From assembly GCF_029626035.1 (NCBI RefSeq), contig NZ_JARUBE010000003.1:4402001-4466000 (forward strand): 64,000 nt of DNA, given 5' to 3'. The stretch's first letter is position 1; the number at the start of each line of letters is the position of its first letter. Source of the DNA: Micromonospora sp. WMMD980 (GTDB lineage: Bacteria; Actinomycetota; Actinomycetes; Mycobacteriales; Micromonosporaceae). Made by a program: the position numbers and the translations under genes. Positions 36,736 through 45,927 of the stretch are shown here, piece by piece. The notes below the pieces were generated by a model. The model searched no databases and was not told where the DNA came from. It saw only the letters and a list, made by a program, of their open reading frames with translations.

Positions 36736-37263
36736 GTGAACATGGGACCGCTCGTCCGCTTCCCCGACGCGCTGCAACACGCGCCGCTCGGCCGGCTCGT
36801 CTCCATCGCCGGCCACGTCGTCGAGCAGCACTGGGGGCGCTACCTGGCCGAGCACCACGGCCTCACCTCCGCCGGCATGCGCGTGCTGATGATCCTGCTG
36901 CGCTCCGGCGACGTCACCCACCGGGAGATGGCGGAGCTGTGCTTCGTCCGGCCGGCCACCCTCACCGGCATCGTCGACACCCTGGAACGGGACGGCTTCG
37001 TCGTCCGCCGACGCAACCCCGAGGACCGTCGCACCGTCCAGCTCACGCTCACCGACAAGGGCCAGGAACACGCCCGCGCGATCATCGACATGATCCACAG
37101 CGACCGCCCACTGACCTCGGTCGACGCCGACCCGGCCAAGCGGGCGATCATCCGCGAATTCCTGACCGAAATCATCACCGGCATGTCCGACGGGGACCTC
37201 CGTCGGTTGAACCGGGACAGCGAGTCCGACACCGAGTCGCCAACCGGGAGACATCCGTGCTGA
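36736..37263 (+). CDS. MarR family transcriptional regulator (ABC exporter operon)
   Basis: A 175-aa MarR protein: SAGMRVLMILLRSGDVTHRE, MAELCFVRPATLTGIVDTLE and wing RRRNPEDRRTVQLTLTDKG. GTG 36736 has TAATCT (36723-36728) 7 nt upstream, a leaderless start. Its stop overlaps the start of the first ABC half-transporter by 7 nt, so regulator and exporter form one operon, probably autoregulated. No clear palindrome is visible in its short promoter. Confidence 0.9.
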   Translation: MNMGPLVRFPDALQHAPLGRLVSIAGHVVEQHWGRYLAEHHGLTSAGMRVLMILLRSGDVTHREMAELCFVRPATLTGIVDTLERDGFVVRRRNPEDRRTVQLTLTDKGQEHARAIIDMIHSDRPLTSVDADPAKRAIIREFLTEIITGMSDGDLRRLNRDSESDTESPTGRHPC

Positions 37264-38990
37264 TCCGCCTGCTCCAAACCCACCTACGCCCGTACCGACG
37301 ACTACTGGCCGCCGTGGTGGCGTTCCAGTTCGTCGGCACGATGGCCTCGCTCTACCTGCCCAGCCTGAACGCCGACATCATCGACCGGGGCGTCGCCCGC
37401 GGCGACACCGACCAGATCCTGCGTACCGGCGGGTGGATGCTGGTGGTCAGCCTGCTCCAGATCGCCTGCTCGATCGCCGCCGTCTACCTCGGCGCGAAGA
37501 CCGCGATGGGCTTCGGCCGGGACGTCCGGGCCGCCATCTTCGGGCACGTCAACCGCTTCTCCGCCCGCGAGGTCGCCCGCTTCGGCGCCCCGTCGCTGAT
37601 CACCCGCAACACCAACGACGTCCAGCAGGTGCAGATGCTGGTGCTGCTGAGCTGCACCATGCTGGTGGCCGCGCCGATCATGAGCATCGGCGGCGTGGTG
37701 ATGGCACTGCGCGAGGACGTCGGGCTCTCCTGGCTGATGCTGGTCTGCGTGCCGGTGTTGGCCGTCGCGCTGGGCCTGATCATCCGCCGGATGGTGCCCG
37801 GCTTCCGGCTCATGCAGACCCGGATCGACACCGTCAACCGGGTGCTGCGCGAGCAGATCACCGGCATCCGGGTGGTCCGGGCGTTCGTCCGCGAGCCCTA
37901 CGAGACGGACCGCTTCCAGGTGGCCAACGCCGAGCTGACCGCGACCGCGCTGCGCATCGGCCGGCTCCAGGCGCTGATCTTCCCGATCGTGATGCTGGTG
38001 CTCAACGTCTCCAGCGTCGCGGTCCTCTGGTTCGGCGCGAGCCGGGTCGACTCCGGTCAGATCCAGATCGGCGCGCTCACCGCGTTCCTGCAATACCTGA
38101 TGCAGATCCTGATGGCGGTCATGATGGCCACCTTCATGCTGATGATGGTGCCCCGCGCGGCGGTCTGCGCCGAGCGCATCGAGGAGGTGCTGGACACCGA
38201 GTCGTCGGTGGTGCCGGCACCGGACCCGGTCACCGAGGTCTCCGGCCGCGGTGAGCTGGAGCTGCGCGGCGCCGGCTTCCAGTACCCGGGCGCCACCGCG
38301 CCGGTGCTGCACGACATCTCGTTCACCGCCCTGCCGGGCCGGACCACGGCGATCATCGGTTCCACCGGCGCCGGCAAGACCACCCTGCTGACGCTCATCC
38401 CCCGGCTGGTCGACCCGACCGCCGGCTCGGTCCTGGTCGACGGCGTGGACGTGCGGGAACTGGCCCCGGACGAGCTGTGGCGGCGGATCGGGCTGGTGCC
38501 GCAGCGGCCGTACCTGTTCAGCGGCACGGTGGCGAGCAACCTGCGCTACGGCAACCCGGACGCCACCGACGCCGATCTGTGGGGGGCGCTGGAGATCGCC
38601 CAGGCGCGTGACTTCGTGACCGAGATGCCCGGCGGGCTGGACGCGCCGATCGCGCAGGGCGGCACGAACGTCTCCGGCGGCCAGCGGCAACGCCTGGCCA
38701 TCGCCCGCGCGCTGGTGCGCAAGCCGGAGATCTACCTCTTCGACGACTCCTTCGCCGCGCTCGACCTCGGCACGGACGCCCGACTGCGGGCGGCGCTGAG
38801 GCCGGTCACCGCGGACGCGGCGGTGGTGATCGTGGCCCAACGGGTCTCCACGATCGTCGGCGCCGACCAGATCATCGTGCTCGAGGACGGGGGTGTCGTC
38901 GGGATGGGACGGCACGAGGAACTGCTGGAGAACTGCCCGACGTACGCCGAGATCGTGGCGTCGCAGCAGACCGCGGGGGTGGCGGCATGA
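37257..38990 (+). CDS. ABC exporter half-transporter, subunit 1 (degenerate catalytic site)
   Basis: A 577-aa membrane-ATPase fusion with six helices (from [20 protein letters not shown]) and a nucleotide-binding domain: Walker [12 protein letters not shown], signature [16 protein letters not shown], Walker [13 protein letters not shown]. The residue after Walker B Asp is Asp instead of the catalytic Glu. GTG 37257 has GGGAG about 6-7 nt upstream. The next gene starts within its stop (ATGA). With subunit 2 it forms a heterodimeric multidrug-type exporter (TM287/288 or LmrCD type). Confidence 0.94.
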   Translation: MLIRLLQTHLRPYRRLLAAVVAFQFVGTMASLYLPSLNADIIDRGVARGDTDQILRTGGWMLVVSLLQIACSIAAVYLGAKTAMGFGRDVRAAIFGHVNRFSAREVARFGAPSLITRNTNDVQQVQMLVLLSCTMLVAAPIMSIGGVVMALREDVGLSWLMLVCVPVLAVALGLIIRRMVPGFRLMQTRIDTVNRVLREQITGIRVVRAFVREPYETDRFQVANAELTATALRIGRLQALIFPIVMLVLNVSSVAVLWFGASRVDSGQIQIGALTAFLQYLMQILMAVMMATFMLMMVPRAAVCAERIEEVLDTESSVVPAPDPVTEVSGRGELELRGAGFQYPGATAPVLHDISFTALPGRTTAIIGSTGAGKTTLLTLIPRLVDPTAGSVLVDGVDVRELAPDELWRRIGLVPQRPYLFSGTVASNLRYGNPDATDADLWGALEIAQARDFVTEMPGGLDAPIAQGGTNVSGGQRQRLAIARALVRKPEIYLFDDSFAALDLGTDARLRAALRPVTADAAVVIVAQRVSTIVGADQIIVLEDGGVVGMGRHEELLENCPTYAEIVASQQTAGVAA

Positions 38991-41098
38991 GCGAACGCAC
39001 CGAGCGCAGCGAGGGCCGTGAGGGCATGCCCGGCCAGCACGGCGTGAAGGCGGGGAAGGGCACGGCCGTCCCGCAGCAGAAGGGCGAGCCGAAGCGGCTG
39101 CCGGCGGCCGGGCGGCGACCGGGTGGCCCGCCGCACATGAGCATGGGCATGCCGGCCGAGAAGGCGATGCGGTTCGGGCCGTCCGCCCGCCGGCTGCTGG
39201 GGCGGCTGCGGCCGCACCGGGTCCAGCTCACCGGCGTGCTGGCGCTGGCGCTGGCCAGCGTCGGCCTGAGCGTGGTCGGGCCGAAGGTGCTCGGGCACGC
39301 CACCGACCTGATCTTCAACGGGGTGATCGGCCGGCAGTTGCCGGCCGGCACCAGCACCGAGGCGGCGGTGGCCGCGGCCCGGGCGTCGGGCAACGGCAAC
39401 TTCGCCGACATGCTGGCCCGGATGGACGTGGTGCCCGGCGTGGGCATCGACTTCGGCCGGCTGGGGCGGGTGCTGGCGTTCGCGGTCGCGCTCTACGTCG
39501 TCGCCGGCGTCCTGATGTGGGCCCAGGGCTGGGTGCTCAACGGCGTGGTGCAGCGCACCGTGCTGCGCCTGCGCGCCGACGTGGAGGACAAGCTCAACCG
39601 GCTGCCGCTGCCCTACTTCGACAAGCAGCCCCGCGGCGAGCTGCTGAGCCGCGTCACCAACGACATCGACAACATCTCGCAGACGCTCCAGCAGACGCTG
39701 AGTCAGTTGCTCACGTCGCTGCTCACGGTCGTCGGCGTACTCGGGATGATGTTCTGGATCTCGCCGCTGCTGGCGTCGGTGGCACTTGTCGCGATCCCGC
39801 TGTCGGTGATCGTCACCGGCCAGATCGCCAAGCGGTCGCAGCGCAAGTTCATCGCCCAGTGGACGCACACCGGCGAGCTGAACGCCCAGATCGAGGAGGC
39901 CTACACCGGGCACGAGCTGGTCAAGGTGTTCGGCCGGCAGAAGGAGGTCGAGGCCGCCTTCCACGCCAAGAACGAGGAGCTGTTCGAAGCCAGCTTCGGC
40001 GCCCAGTTCGTCTCCGGGATCATCATGCCGGCGATGTTCTTCATCGGGAACCTCAGCTACGTGGCGATCGCGGTGGTCGGTGGCCTGCGGGTGGCCTCCG
40101 GCGCGATGAGCCTCGGCGACGTGCAGGCGTTCATCCAGTACTCGCGGCAGTTCACCCAGCCGCTGACCCAGGTCGCGTCGATGGCCAACCTGCTCCAGTC
40201 CGGGGTGGCCTCGGCCGAGCGGGTCTTCGCCGTGCTCGACGCCGACGAGCAGAGCGCCGACCCGGCCGAGCCGGCCCGGATCGCCGAACCGCACGGCCGG
40301 GTCGAGTTCGCGCACGTCTCCTTCCGGTACGACCCGGACCAGCCGCTGATCGACGACCTCTCCCTGGTCGCCGAGCCCGGGCACACGGTGGCCATCGTCG
40401 GCCCCACCGGCGCCGGCAAGACGACCCTGGTCAACCTGGTCATGCGGTTCTACGAACTGGATGCCGGACGGATCACCCTGGACGGGGTGGACGTCAGCAC
40501 CATGCGCCGCGACGACCTGCGCGGCCGGATCGGCATGGTGTTGCAGGACACCTGGCTCTTCGGCGGCACCATCCGGGACAACATCGCCTACGGCCGGCCG
40601 GACGCCACCGAGGAGGAGATCCTCGCCGCCGCCCGGGCCACCTTCGTGGACCGCTTCGTGCGCAGCCTGCCGGACGGCTACGACACCGTGATCGACGAGG
40701 AGGGCAGCAACGTCAGCGCCGGCGAGAAGCAGCTCATCACCATCGCCCGGGCGTTCCTGGCCGAGCCGTCGCTGCTGATCCTGGACGAGGCGACCAGCTC
40801 GGTGGACACCCGGACCGAGGTGCTGCTCCAGCGCGCCATGGCGGCGCTGCGCTCCGACCGGACCAGCTTCGTCATCGCGCACCGGCTCTCCACCATCCGC
40901 GACGCCGACCTGATCCTGATGATGGAGCGGGGGCGGATCGTCGAGCAGGGCACCCACGACCAGCTCGTCGCCGCCGACGGCGCGTACGCCCGGCTCTACC
41001 GGGCGCAGTTCACCGGCGCGGTGATCGCCGACGAGGTGCCGGCGCCGACGGGACCGCCGGCCGGGATGCGACCCATCGGCACGCCGGTCGGGAACTGA
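38987..41098 (+). CDS. ABC exporter half-transporter, subunit 2 (canonical Walker B)
   Basis: A 703-aa half-exporter. A 65-residue hydrophilic N-terminal extension (starting [13 protein letters not shown], encoded by a GAGCG-type repetitive stretch) precedes six helices. The nucleotide-binding domain has Walker [15 protein letters not shown], Walker [13 protein letters not shown] with the catalytic Glu, but a non-standard signature [16 protein letters not shown]. Coupled to subunit 1 by ATGA. A strong bidirectional terminator follows. Confidence 0.94.
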   Translation: MSERTERSEGREGMPGQHGVKAGKGTAVPQQKGEPKRLPAAGRRPGGPPHMSMGMPAEKAMRFGPSARRLLGRLRPHRVQLTGVLALALASVGLSVVGPKVLGHATDLIFNGVIGRQLPAGTSTEAAVAAARASGNGNFADMLARMDVVPGVGIDFGRLGRVLAFAVALYVVAGVLMWAQGWVLNGVVQRTVLRLRADVEDKLNRLPLPYFDKQPRGELLSRVTNDIDNISQTLQQTLSQLLTSLLTVVGVLGMMFWISPLLASVALVAIPLSVIVTGQIAKRSQRKFIAQWTHTGELNAQIEEAYTGHELVKVFGRQKEVEAAFHAKNEELFEASFGAQFVSGIIMPAMFFIGNLSYVAIAVVGGLRVASGAMSLGDVQAFIQYSRQFTQPLTQVASMANLLQSGVASAERVFAVLDADEQSADPAEPARIAEPHGRVEFAHVSFRYDPDQPLIDDLSLVAEPGHTVAIVGPTGAGKTTLVNLVMRFYELDAGRITLDGVDVSTMRRDDLRGRIGMVLQDTWLFGGTIRDNIAYGRPDATEEEILAAARATFVDRFVRSLPDGYDTVIDEEGSNVSAGEKQLITIARAFLAEPSLLILDEATSSVDTRTEVLLQRAMAALRSDRTSFVIAHRLSTIRDADLILMMERGRIVEQGTHDQLVAADGAYARLYRAQFTGAVIADEVPAPTGPPAGMRPIGTPVGN

Positions 41099-41130
41099 CG
41101 TGGACCCTGCGACAGTCCCGACACCGGGCA

Positions 41131-41161
41131 CCGCCCGGGTGACCGTGGGTCACCCGGGCGG
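41131..41161. terminator. Bidirectional terminator between the ABC operon and the ThrRS gene
   Basis: CCGCCCGGGTGACC (41131-41144) and GGTCACCCGGGCGG (41148-41161) are perfect 14-bp arms with a GTG loop. Confidence 0.85.
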
Positions 41162-41171
41162 CGGGCCCGGG

Positions 41172-42389
41172 TCAGGCCGGCGGGAGCAGGTCGAGCGACC
41201 GGCTCGCGACCACCCCGCCGATGAGGTCCAGCGCGCGACCCACCGGCATCGGGTCGAGGCCACGCCCGTCGCGCAGGCGCAGCGAGAGCGAGCCGTCGGC
41301 CGCCTCCCGGGCGCCCAGCACCCCGACGTACGGGATGCGACGGCGGGCCGCGTCGCGGATCCGGGCGCCCAACGAGCCCCCGGCGTCGACCTCGGCCCGC
41401 AGGCCGGCCGCCTCCGCCTCCCGGCACAGCCGCCGGGCCGCGCTGGCCTGCGCGTCGTCGATCGGGAGCAGCAGCACCTGCACCGGGGCGTACCAGGCCG
41501 GGAACGCGCCCTCGTGCACCTCGATCAGGTGGGCGAACAGCCGCTCCATGCTGCCCACCAGGCTCCGGTGCACCATCACCGGCCGCTTCCGGCTCCCGTC
41601 CGAGTCGGTGTAGGACAGGTCGAACCGCTCCGGCTTGTCGAAGTCGAGCTGCACGGTGGAGATGGTCGACTCCCGGCCGGCGGCGTCCACGATCTGCACG
41701 TCGATCTTCGGGCCGTAGAACGCGGCCTCGCCGGGGGCCTCGACCGCGTCCACCCCGTCGAGCGCGGCGCGGAGCAGGTTCTCGGCCCGTGCCCAGCCGG
41801 CGTCGTCGCCGACGTACCGCTGCCCCGGCCCGCGCACCGACAGGCGGAACCCGGCCGGGCGGACGCCGAGCGCGGCGTGCGCCTCGCCGATCAGCCGCAG
41901 GATCTCCCGGACCTCGTCGCCGACCTGCTCCGGCGCGCAGAAGTTGTGCGCGTCGTTCAGCGAGATGGCGCGTACCCGGGAGAGCCCGCCGAGCACGCCG
42001 GAGCGCTCCGCCCGATACATCCCGCCCAGCTCGGCGATCCGCAGCGGCAACTCCCGGTAGGACCGGCCGCGCGCGGCGAACACCAGCGCGTGGTGCGGGC
42101 AGAGCGCCGGGCGGAGCACGAACTCGTCGTCGGCGCTCAGCCGCATCGGCGGGAACATGTCGTCGGCGAACCAGCCGAGATGCCCGGAGCGCTCGAACAG
42201 CTCCCGCTTGCCCAGCGGCGGCGAGTAGACGTGCCGGTAGCCGGCCCGGCGCTCCAGCTCCCGGACGTACTCCTCCACGGCGTGCCGGGCGGCGGCGCCG
42301 GCCGGCAGCCAGATCGGCAGGCCGGCGCCGGCGAGCGGATCGGAGACGAACAGCTCCAGGTCCCGGCCGAGCCTACGGTGGTCGATCAT
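41172..42389 (-). CDS. Short threonyl-tRNA synthetase paralogue lacking the TGS and editing domains
   Basis: A 405-aa class II synthetase that would attach Thr to tRNA(Thr). It keeps the full catalytic core: motif 2 ELGGMYRAERSGVLGGLSRV, zinc ligands in LRPALCPHH, DAHNFC and VMVHRSL, motif 3 MVHRSLVGSMERLFAHLIE, and the anticodon-binding domain (APVQVLLLPIDDAQASAARR onward). The N-terminal TGS and editing domains of standard ThrRS (about 640-690 aa) are absent. ATG 42389 has AAGGAGA about 6 nt upstream. Upstream lie a Thr-rich leader peptide and a hairpin. It could be a resistance-type or stress-induced second ThrRS. Confidence 0.9.
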   Translation of the reverse strand: MIDHRRLGRDLELFVSDPLAGAGLPIWLPAGAAARHAVEEYVRELERRAGYRHVYSPPLGKRELFERSGHLGWFADDMFPPMRLSADDEFVLRPALCPHHALVFAARGRSYRELPLRIAELGGMYRAERSGVLGGLSRVRAISLNDAHNFCAPEQVGDEVREILRLIGEAHAALGVRPAGFRLSVRGPGQRYVGDDAGWARAENLLRAALDGVDAVEAPGEAAFYGPKIDVQIVDAAGRESTISTVQLDFDKPERFDLSYTDSDGSRKRPVMVHRSLVGSMERLFAHLIEVHEGAFPAWYAPVQVLLLPIDDAQASAARRLCREAEAAGLRAEVDAGGSLGARIRDAARRRIPYVGVLGAREAADGSLSLRLRDGRGLDPMPVGRALDLIGGVVASRSLDLLPPA

Positions 42390-42441
42390 GTCGCTCTCCT
42401 TGATCGGGTACGACCCGGAGGCGAGCGGGCCCGGAACGCCG

Positions 42442-42474
42442 CGAGGCCCCGGAGCGGATCGCCCCGGGGCCTCG
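42442..42474 (-). terminator. Attenuator-like hairpin in the ThrRS leader
   Basis: CGAGGCCCCGG (42442-42452) and CCGGGGCCTCG (42464-42474) are perfect 11-bp arms with an 11-nt loop, lying between the leader peptide stop (42487) and the ThrRS start. No U-run follows, as is usual in high-GC actinobacteria. It fits a regulated terminator. Confidence 0.7.
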
Positions 42475-42486
42475 TCGACGGAAACG

Positions 42487-42540
42487 TCAGTGCGGCGCGC
42501 CGGGAACACCCGGCGTCGTGGTCCTCTCCGCGCTGCGCAT
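42487..42540 (-). CDS. Threonine-rich leader peptide (putative attenuation sensor)
   Basis: A 17-codon ORF, MRSAERTTTPGVPGAPH, with three consecutive Thr codons (ACC ACG ACG). It starts at ATG 42540, 6 nt after a TACGGT -10-like box (42547-42552), so a leaderless start is likely. It ends 12 nt before the hairpin stem and about 100 nt before the ThrRS gene. Ribosome stalling at the Thr run under threonyl-tRNA shortage would be expected to open the terminator. The arrangement is seen directly; the mechanism is inferred. Confidence 0.7.
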   Translation of the reverse strand: MRSAERTTTPGVPGAPH

Positions 42541-42596
42541 GCGGTGACCGTACGGCCGGTGGGCCGGACGGCGCGACCGAGTTTCCGGTCGGCGGG
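42541..42596. promoter_or_regulatory. Promoter region of the Thr leader/ThrRS transcript
   Basis: TACGGT on the minus strand at 42547-42552 is the probable -10 box. The -35 region (42570-42575 at 17-nt spacing) is GC-rich and weak. Confidence 0.45.
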
Positions 42597-42683
42597 TCAG
42601 CGCTTCTCGCAGGCGACGCCGTCCCGGTCCCGGTCCAGGTGGGTGTTCTTGGCGTGGACGGCGTTGGAGACCGTGGAAACCAT
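42597..42683 (-). pseudogene. Excalibur calcium-binding domain remnant or 28-aa micro-ORF
   Basis: The minus strand encodes 28 residues including SNAVHAKNTHLDRDRDGVACEK, i.e. the C-terminal half of an excalibur domain, with its DxDxDG calcium loop and terminal ACE(K). A GGAGG sits 4 nt before ATG 42683, and an in-frame TAG lies nine codons upstream, so the N-terminal part of the usual secreted protein is missing. It is probably a remnant, though it may still be translated. Confidence 0.6.
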
Positions 42684-42951
42684 CGAGCCTCCAGCGTGGA
42701 GTTTCCGCTAGGGCCCAAGATCGTATCTGGGGAGCGCAGACCGGGAGGCGCGCTGTCGCAGGCCCGACAGCGGAGAGTGGGTGCGGGTCGCCGGCACGGG
42801 ACCTGCCGACGACCCGCGGCGGCCCGGGCGTCGGGAACGGGGGACCCGACGGCGCCGGTGCCGCGTCCCGTCAACGGTACGCCGGTGCGCGCGGTTCCGC
42901 CGCCCCGCTCCGCGCCCGGCCCGACCCGGGAACTCCGGCCGGGTGGCGCTC
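42684..42951. other. Intergenic region before the DedA gene
   Basis: About 270 bp, GC-rich, without a convincing ORF or hairpin. It must contain the dedA-like promoter; no clear -10/-35 pair was found. Confidence 0.35.
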
Positions 42952-43764
42952 ATGGCTGACCTCATCGCCCACGTCGCGTCGCCCGCCTGGGCGTACGCGC
43001 TGCTGTTGGCCCTGCTGGTCGCGGACGCCTTCGTGCCGGTGGTGCCGACCCAGATCGTGATGATCACCAGCGGCGCGCTGACCGTCTACGGCGGGCTCAG
43101 CCTGCCGCTGACCATCGCGGTCGGCGCGGCCGGCGTCTTCGTCGGCGACCTGGCCTGCTATCTGCTCGGCCGCACCGCGCCGGCCCGGCGGGCGGCCCGG
43201 CACGCGACGCCGGGCCGGACCCGCCGGGCCGTCGCCCGGGCCACCCGCCGGCTGCGCGAACCCGGACCGCTGGTGATCCTGCTGTGCCGGTTCGTGCCCG
43301 GCGGCCGGATGGCGGCGTGCTTCTCGGCCGGCCGCCGCCGCTACCCGTACCGCCTCTTCCTGGCCTACGACGCGGTCGCGGCGATCGGCTGGGCCGGCTA
43401 CGGCACGCTCGTCGGCCACCTGGGCGGCGCGGCGCTCACCGGTTCGGCGTGGCGGTTGCTGCTTATCGGCGGCGTCGCCGCCGGCGGGTTCGCGGCGGCC
43501 GGCTGGGCGATGACCTGGCTCGGCGCCCGCCAGGCCGCGACGCCATCAGCCGGTGACCTTGTCGAAGGAGAATCGATCATGAATGACGGAGCGAACCGGC
43601 GCGAGATCCGCGCCGGAGCCCAGCGGCTCGACCCCACCTGGAACGATCCCGAGCGGGTGGCCCGACGTCGACAGCTCAGCGAGCAGATGCTGGCCGCGGT
43701 AGACGGCGCGCAGCCGGTCCCGGCCGGCGAGGAGCCGGACCGGGCCGGGACTCCGGTCGACTGA
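42952..43764 (+). CDS. DedA family membrane protein with an extra C-terminal segment
   Basis: A 270-aa product. Residues 1-205 are a DedA/SNARE-associated domain (VADAFVPVVPTQIVMITSGA, GVFVGDLACYLLGR, VILLCRFVPGGRMAACFSAG, YDAVAAIGWAGYGTLVGHLG), a family linked to undecaprenyl-phosphate or phospholipid flipping. The last 61 residues (from MNDGANRREIRAGAQRLDP) are soluble and charged. An AAGGAG stands 8-9 nt before that internal ATG (43579), so a second protein may start there in the same frame. ATG 42952 is chosen; GTG 42943 is possible. Confidence 0.82.
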   Translation: MADLIAHVASPAWAYALLLALLVADAFVPVVPTQIVMITSGALTVYGGLSLPLTIAVGAAGVFVGDLACYLLGRTAPARRAARHATPGRTRRAVARATRRLREPGPLVILLCRFVPGGRMAACFSAGRRRYPYRLFLAYDAVAAIGWAGYGTLVGHLGGAALTGSAWRLLLIGGVAAGGFAAAGWAMTWLGARQAATPSAGDLVEGESIMNDGANRREIRAGAQRLDPTWNDPERVARRRQLSEQMLAAVDGAQPVPAGEEPDRAGTPVD

Positions 43765-43828
43765 GCCCGGATCTCCGAGGACGTCGGAGTGCCGCAACCC
43801 GCAGCGCACCAGGTCCACTTGTCCCGCG

Positions 43829-45232
43829 CTACTCCAGCTCGTGCAGCATGAGCTGGCGGGCGGCCTCGGTGATCGAACCGGACAGGCTCGGATAGATGGT
43901 GATGGTGTGCGCCAGCTCGTTGACGGTGAGGTTGTTCTCCACCGCCATGGTGATCGGCAGGATCAGCTCGCTCGCCTTCGGCGCCACCACCACGCCGCCG
44001 ATCACCTGGCCGCTGGCCGGCCGGCAGAACAGCTTGACGAAGCCGTCGGCCAGGTCGTCCATCTTCGCCCGGGCGTTGCCGGACAGCGGCAGCATCACCT
44101 GGCGGGCCGGGGTCTTGCCGGCGTCGACCTCGTCCTGCGAGACGCCGACCGTGGCCAGCTCCGGGTCGGTGAAGACGTTCGCCGCGACGGTACGCAGCCG
44201 CAGCGGCCGGACCGCCTCGCCCAGCGCGTGCCACATGGCGATCCGGCCCTGCATGGCCGCGACGCTGGCCAGCGGCAGCACCCCGGTGCAGTCGCCGGCC
44301 GCGTAGACGCCGGGCACGTTGGTCCGGGACACCCGGTCGACCGTGACGTAGCCGCCCCGGGCCAGCTCGACGCCGTATTCCGCCAGGCCCAGGTCGGCGG
44401 TGTTCGGGATCGAACCGACCGCGATCAGCGCGTGTGAGCCGGTGACCTGACGCCCGTCGGAGAGCACCACCTCGACTCCGTCGCCGACCCGGCGCACCGC
44501 CTCGGCCCGCGAGTTGTTGAGGATGCTCATGCCCCGGTTGCGGAACACCCGCTCGATCGCCATCGCGGCGTCCGCGTCCTCGTGCGGCATCACCCGGTCC
44601 CGGCTGGAGACCAGCGTGACCCGCACGCCCATGGCCAGGTAGGCGCTGGCGAACTCGGCGCCGGTGACGCCGGAGCCGACCACGATCAGGTGCTCGGGCA
44701 GCTCCGGCAGGTCGTAGACCTGACGCCAGGTCAGGATCCGCTCGCCGTCGGGCACGGCGGTGGGCAGCTGGCGCGGGGTCGCGCCGGTGGCGACCAGCAC
44801 GGTGGAGGCTCCGACCGGGTACGCGGGCGAGCCGTCCGCCGGGGTGACGATCACCTGGTGGGTGTGGCCGAGCGTGTCCTCGCCGAGCCGCGCGGTGCCG
44901 GCCACGAACTCCACCCCGGCCTTGACCAGCTTGGTGTGGATGTCGGCGGACTGGGCCAGCGCGAGCCGCCTGACCCGCTCGTGCACCGCCCGGGCGTCGA
45001 CCGTGACCGCCTCCAGGCCGTCGGAGTGGACCCCGAACTCCTCGGTGTCCCGATAGCCGGTGACGACCTCGGAGCTGGCGATGAAGGTCTTGGAGGGCAC
45101 GCAGTCGGAGAGCACGCACGCGCCGCCGGCGCCGTCCGCCTCGACCACTGTGACATCGGCGTCCAGCTGGGCGGCGACCAGTGCCGCCTCGTACCCGGCC
45201 GGCCCGCCGCCGATGATCACGATCTGGCTCAC
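43829..45232 (-). CDS. lpdA: NAD(P)H-quinone dehydrogenase / lipoamide dehydrogenase-like flavoprotein
   Basis: A 467-aa pyridine nucleotide-disulphide oxidoreductase: FAD motif IVIIGGGPAGYEAALVA, NAD motif LIVVGSGVTGAEFASAYLAM, FAD-binding VPGVYAAGDCTGV and a C-terminal dimerisation domain. The redox motif is degenerate (GGACVLSDCVPSK instead of CxxxxC), matching the mycobacterial LpdA group that reduces quinones rather than lipoamide. GTG 45232 has AAAGGA about 8 nt upstream. A GAGCG-type repeat lies just upstream. GGCT lies upstream in the opposite direction. Confidence 0.9.
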   Translation of the reverse strand: MSQIVIIGGGPAGYEAALVAAQLDADVTVVEADGAGGACVLSDCVPSKTFIASSEVVTGYRDTEEFGVHSDGLEAVTVDARAVHERVRRLALAQSADIHTKLVKAGVEFVAGTARLGEDTLGHTHQVIVTPADGSPAYPVGASTVLVATGATPRQLPTAVPDGERILTWRQVYDLPELPEHLIVVGSGVTGAEFASAYLAMGVRVTLVSSRDRVMPHEDADAAMAIERVFRNRGMSILNNSRAEAVRRVGDGVEVVLSDGRQVTGSHALIAVGSIPNTADLGLAEYGVELARGGYVTVDRVSRTNVPGVYAAGDCTGVLPLASVAAMQGRIAMWHALGEAVRPLRLRTVAANVFTDPELATVGVSQDEVDAGKTPARQVMLPLSGNARAKMDDLADGFVKLFCRPASGQVIGGVVVAPKASELILPITMAVENNLTVNELAHTITIYPSLSGSITEAARQLMLHELE

Positions 45233-45239
45233 AGGGCCG

Positions 45240-45296
45240 TCCTTTCGTTCGCGACTGCGGGGCTCCGCTCCGCTGCACTCCTCGCGCTCACCGGTC
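45240..45296 (-). repeat. Dispersed GTGAGCGCGAGGAGTG-type repeat
   Basis: On the minus strand GGTGAGCGCGAGGAGTGCAG runs into CCCCGCAGTCGCGAACGAAAGG. I recognise this as a family of short dispersed repeats in Micromonospora/Salinispora genomes, often ending just before a start codon and supplying its SD (here AAAGGA for lpdA). Recognition is from memory. Confidence 0.55.
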
Positions 45297-45397
45297 AAGC
45301 CCCTCGTCTTTCCTCACAGTGACTTTCTTCTCCCCGTCGCGTCCGACACGCACCGTCGTATTCTCCCCCACCCGTCGACCGGGCTATCGTCGTCGCC

Positions 45398-45853
45398 GTG
45401 CGTCTCTACGCCGCTTACGGCTCAAACCTGGACCCCGCTCGCATGCGCGCCTACTGCCCGCATTCGCCGATGGTGGGCACCGGCTGGCTGGAGGGGTGGC
45501 GACTCACCTTCGCCGGCGAGGACGTCATCGGCTGGGAGGGCTCGGTCAGCACCGTGGTCGAGGCACCGGGTGACCGGGTCTTCGTGGCGCTCTACGACAT
45601 CCACCCGTACGACGCCGCCCAGCTCGACGAGATCGAGGGCGTGACCGCCGGCACCTACCGCAAGCTGACCGTCCGCGTCTCGACGCTCGACGGGGACGTG
45701 ACCGCGTGGGTCTACGTCTTCGACGGCTACGAGGGCGGCCTGCCGACGTCGTGGTACCTGTCGGAGATCGCGAACGCGGCGGAGAAGGCGGGCGCGCCGG
45801 ACGACTACGTCACCGAGCTGCGGTCCCGCCCCACCGGCACGGCGTCCGCGTAG
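45398..45853 (+). CDS. Gamma-glutamylcyclotransferase family protein
   Basis: A 151-aa GGCT-fold protein with the substrate loop YAAYGSNLDPARM near the N-terminus, the conserved Glu region LDEIEGVTAGTYRKL and VYVFDGYEGG. Members cyclise gamma-glutamyl amines to 5-oxoproline. GTG 45398 has TATCGT 7 nt upstream (leaderless). Divergent from lpdA, an arrangement I recall from mycobacteria. Confidence 0.88.
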   Translation: MRLYAAYGSNLDPARMRAYCPHSPMVGTGWLEGWRLTFAGEDVIGWEGSVSTVVEAPGDRVFVALYDIHPYDAAQLDEIEGVTAGTYRKLTVRVSTLDGDVTAWVYVFDGYEGGLPTSWYLSEIANAAEKAGAPDDYVTELRSRPTGTASA

Positions 45854-45927
45854 CGCGTCTCCCACCCCGACAGTGTGCGCCGGGCGGCCACCCGCCCGCT
45901 CGGCGACCCCGTCGCGGGGGTCCCGGG

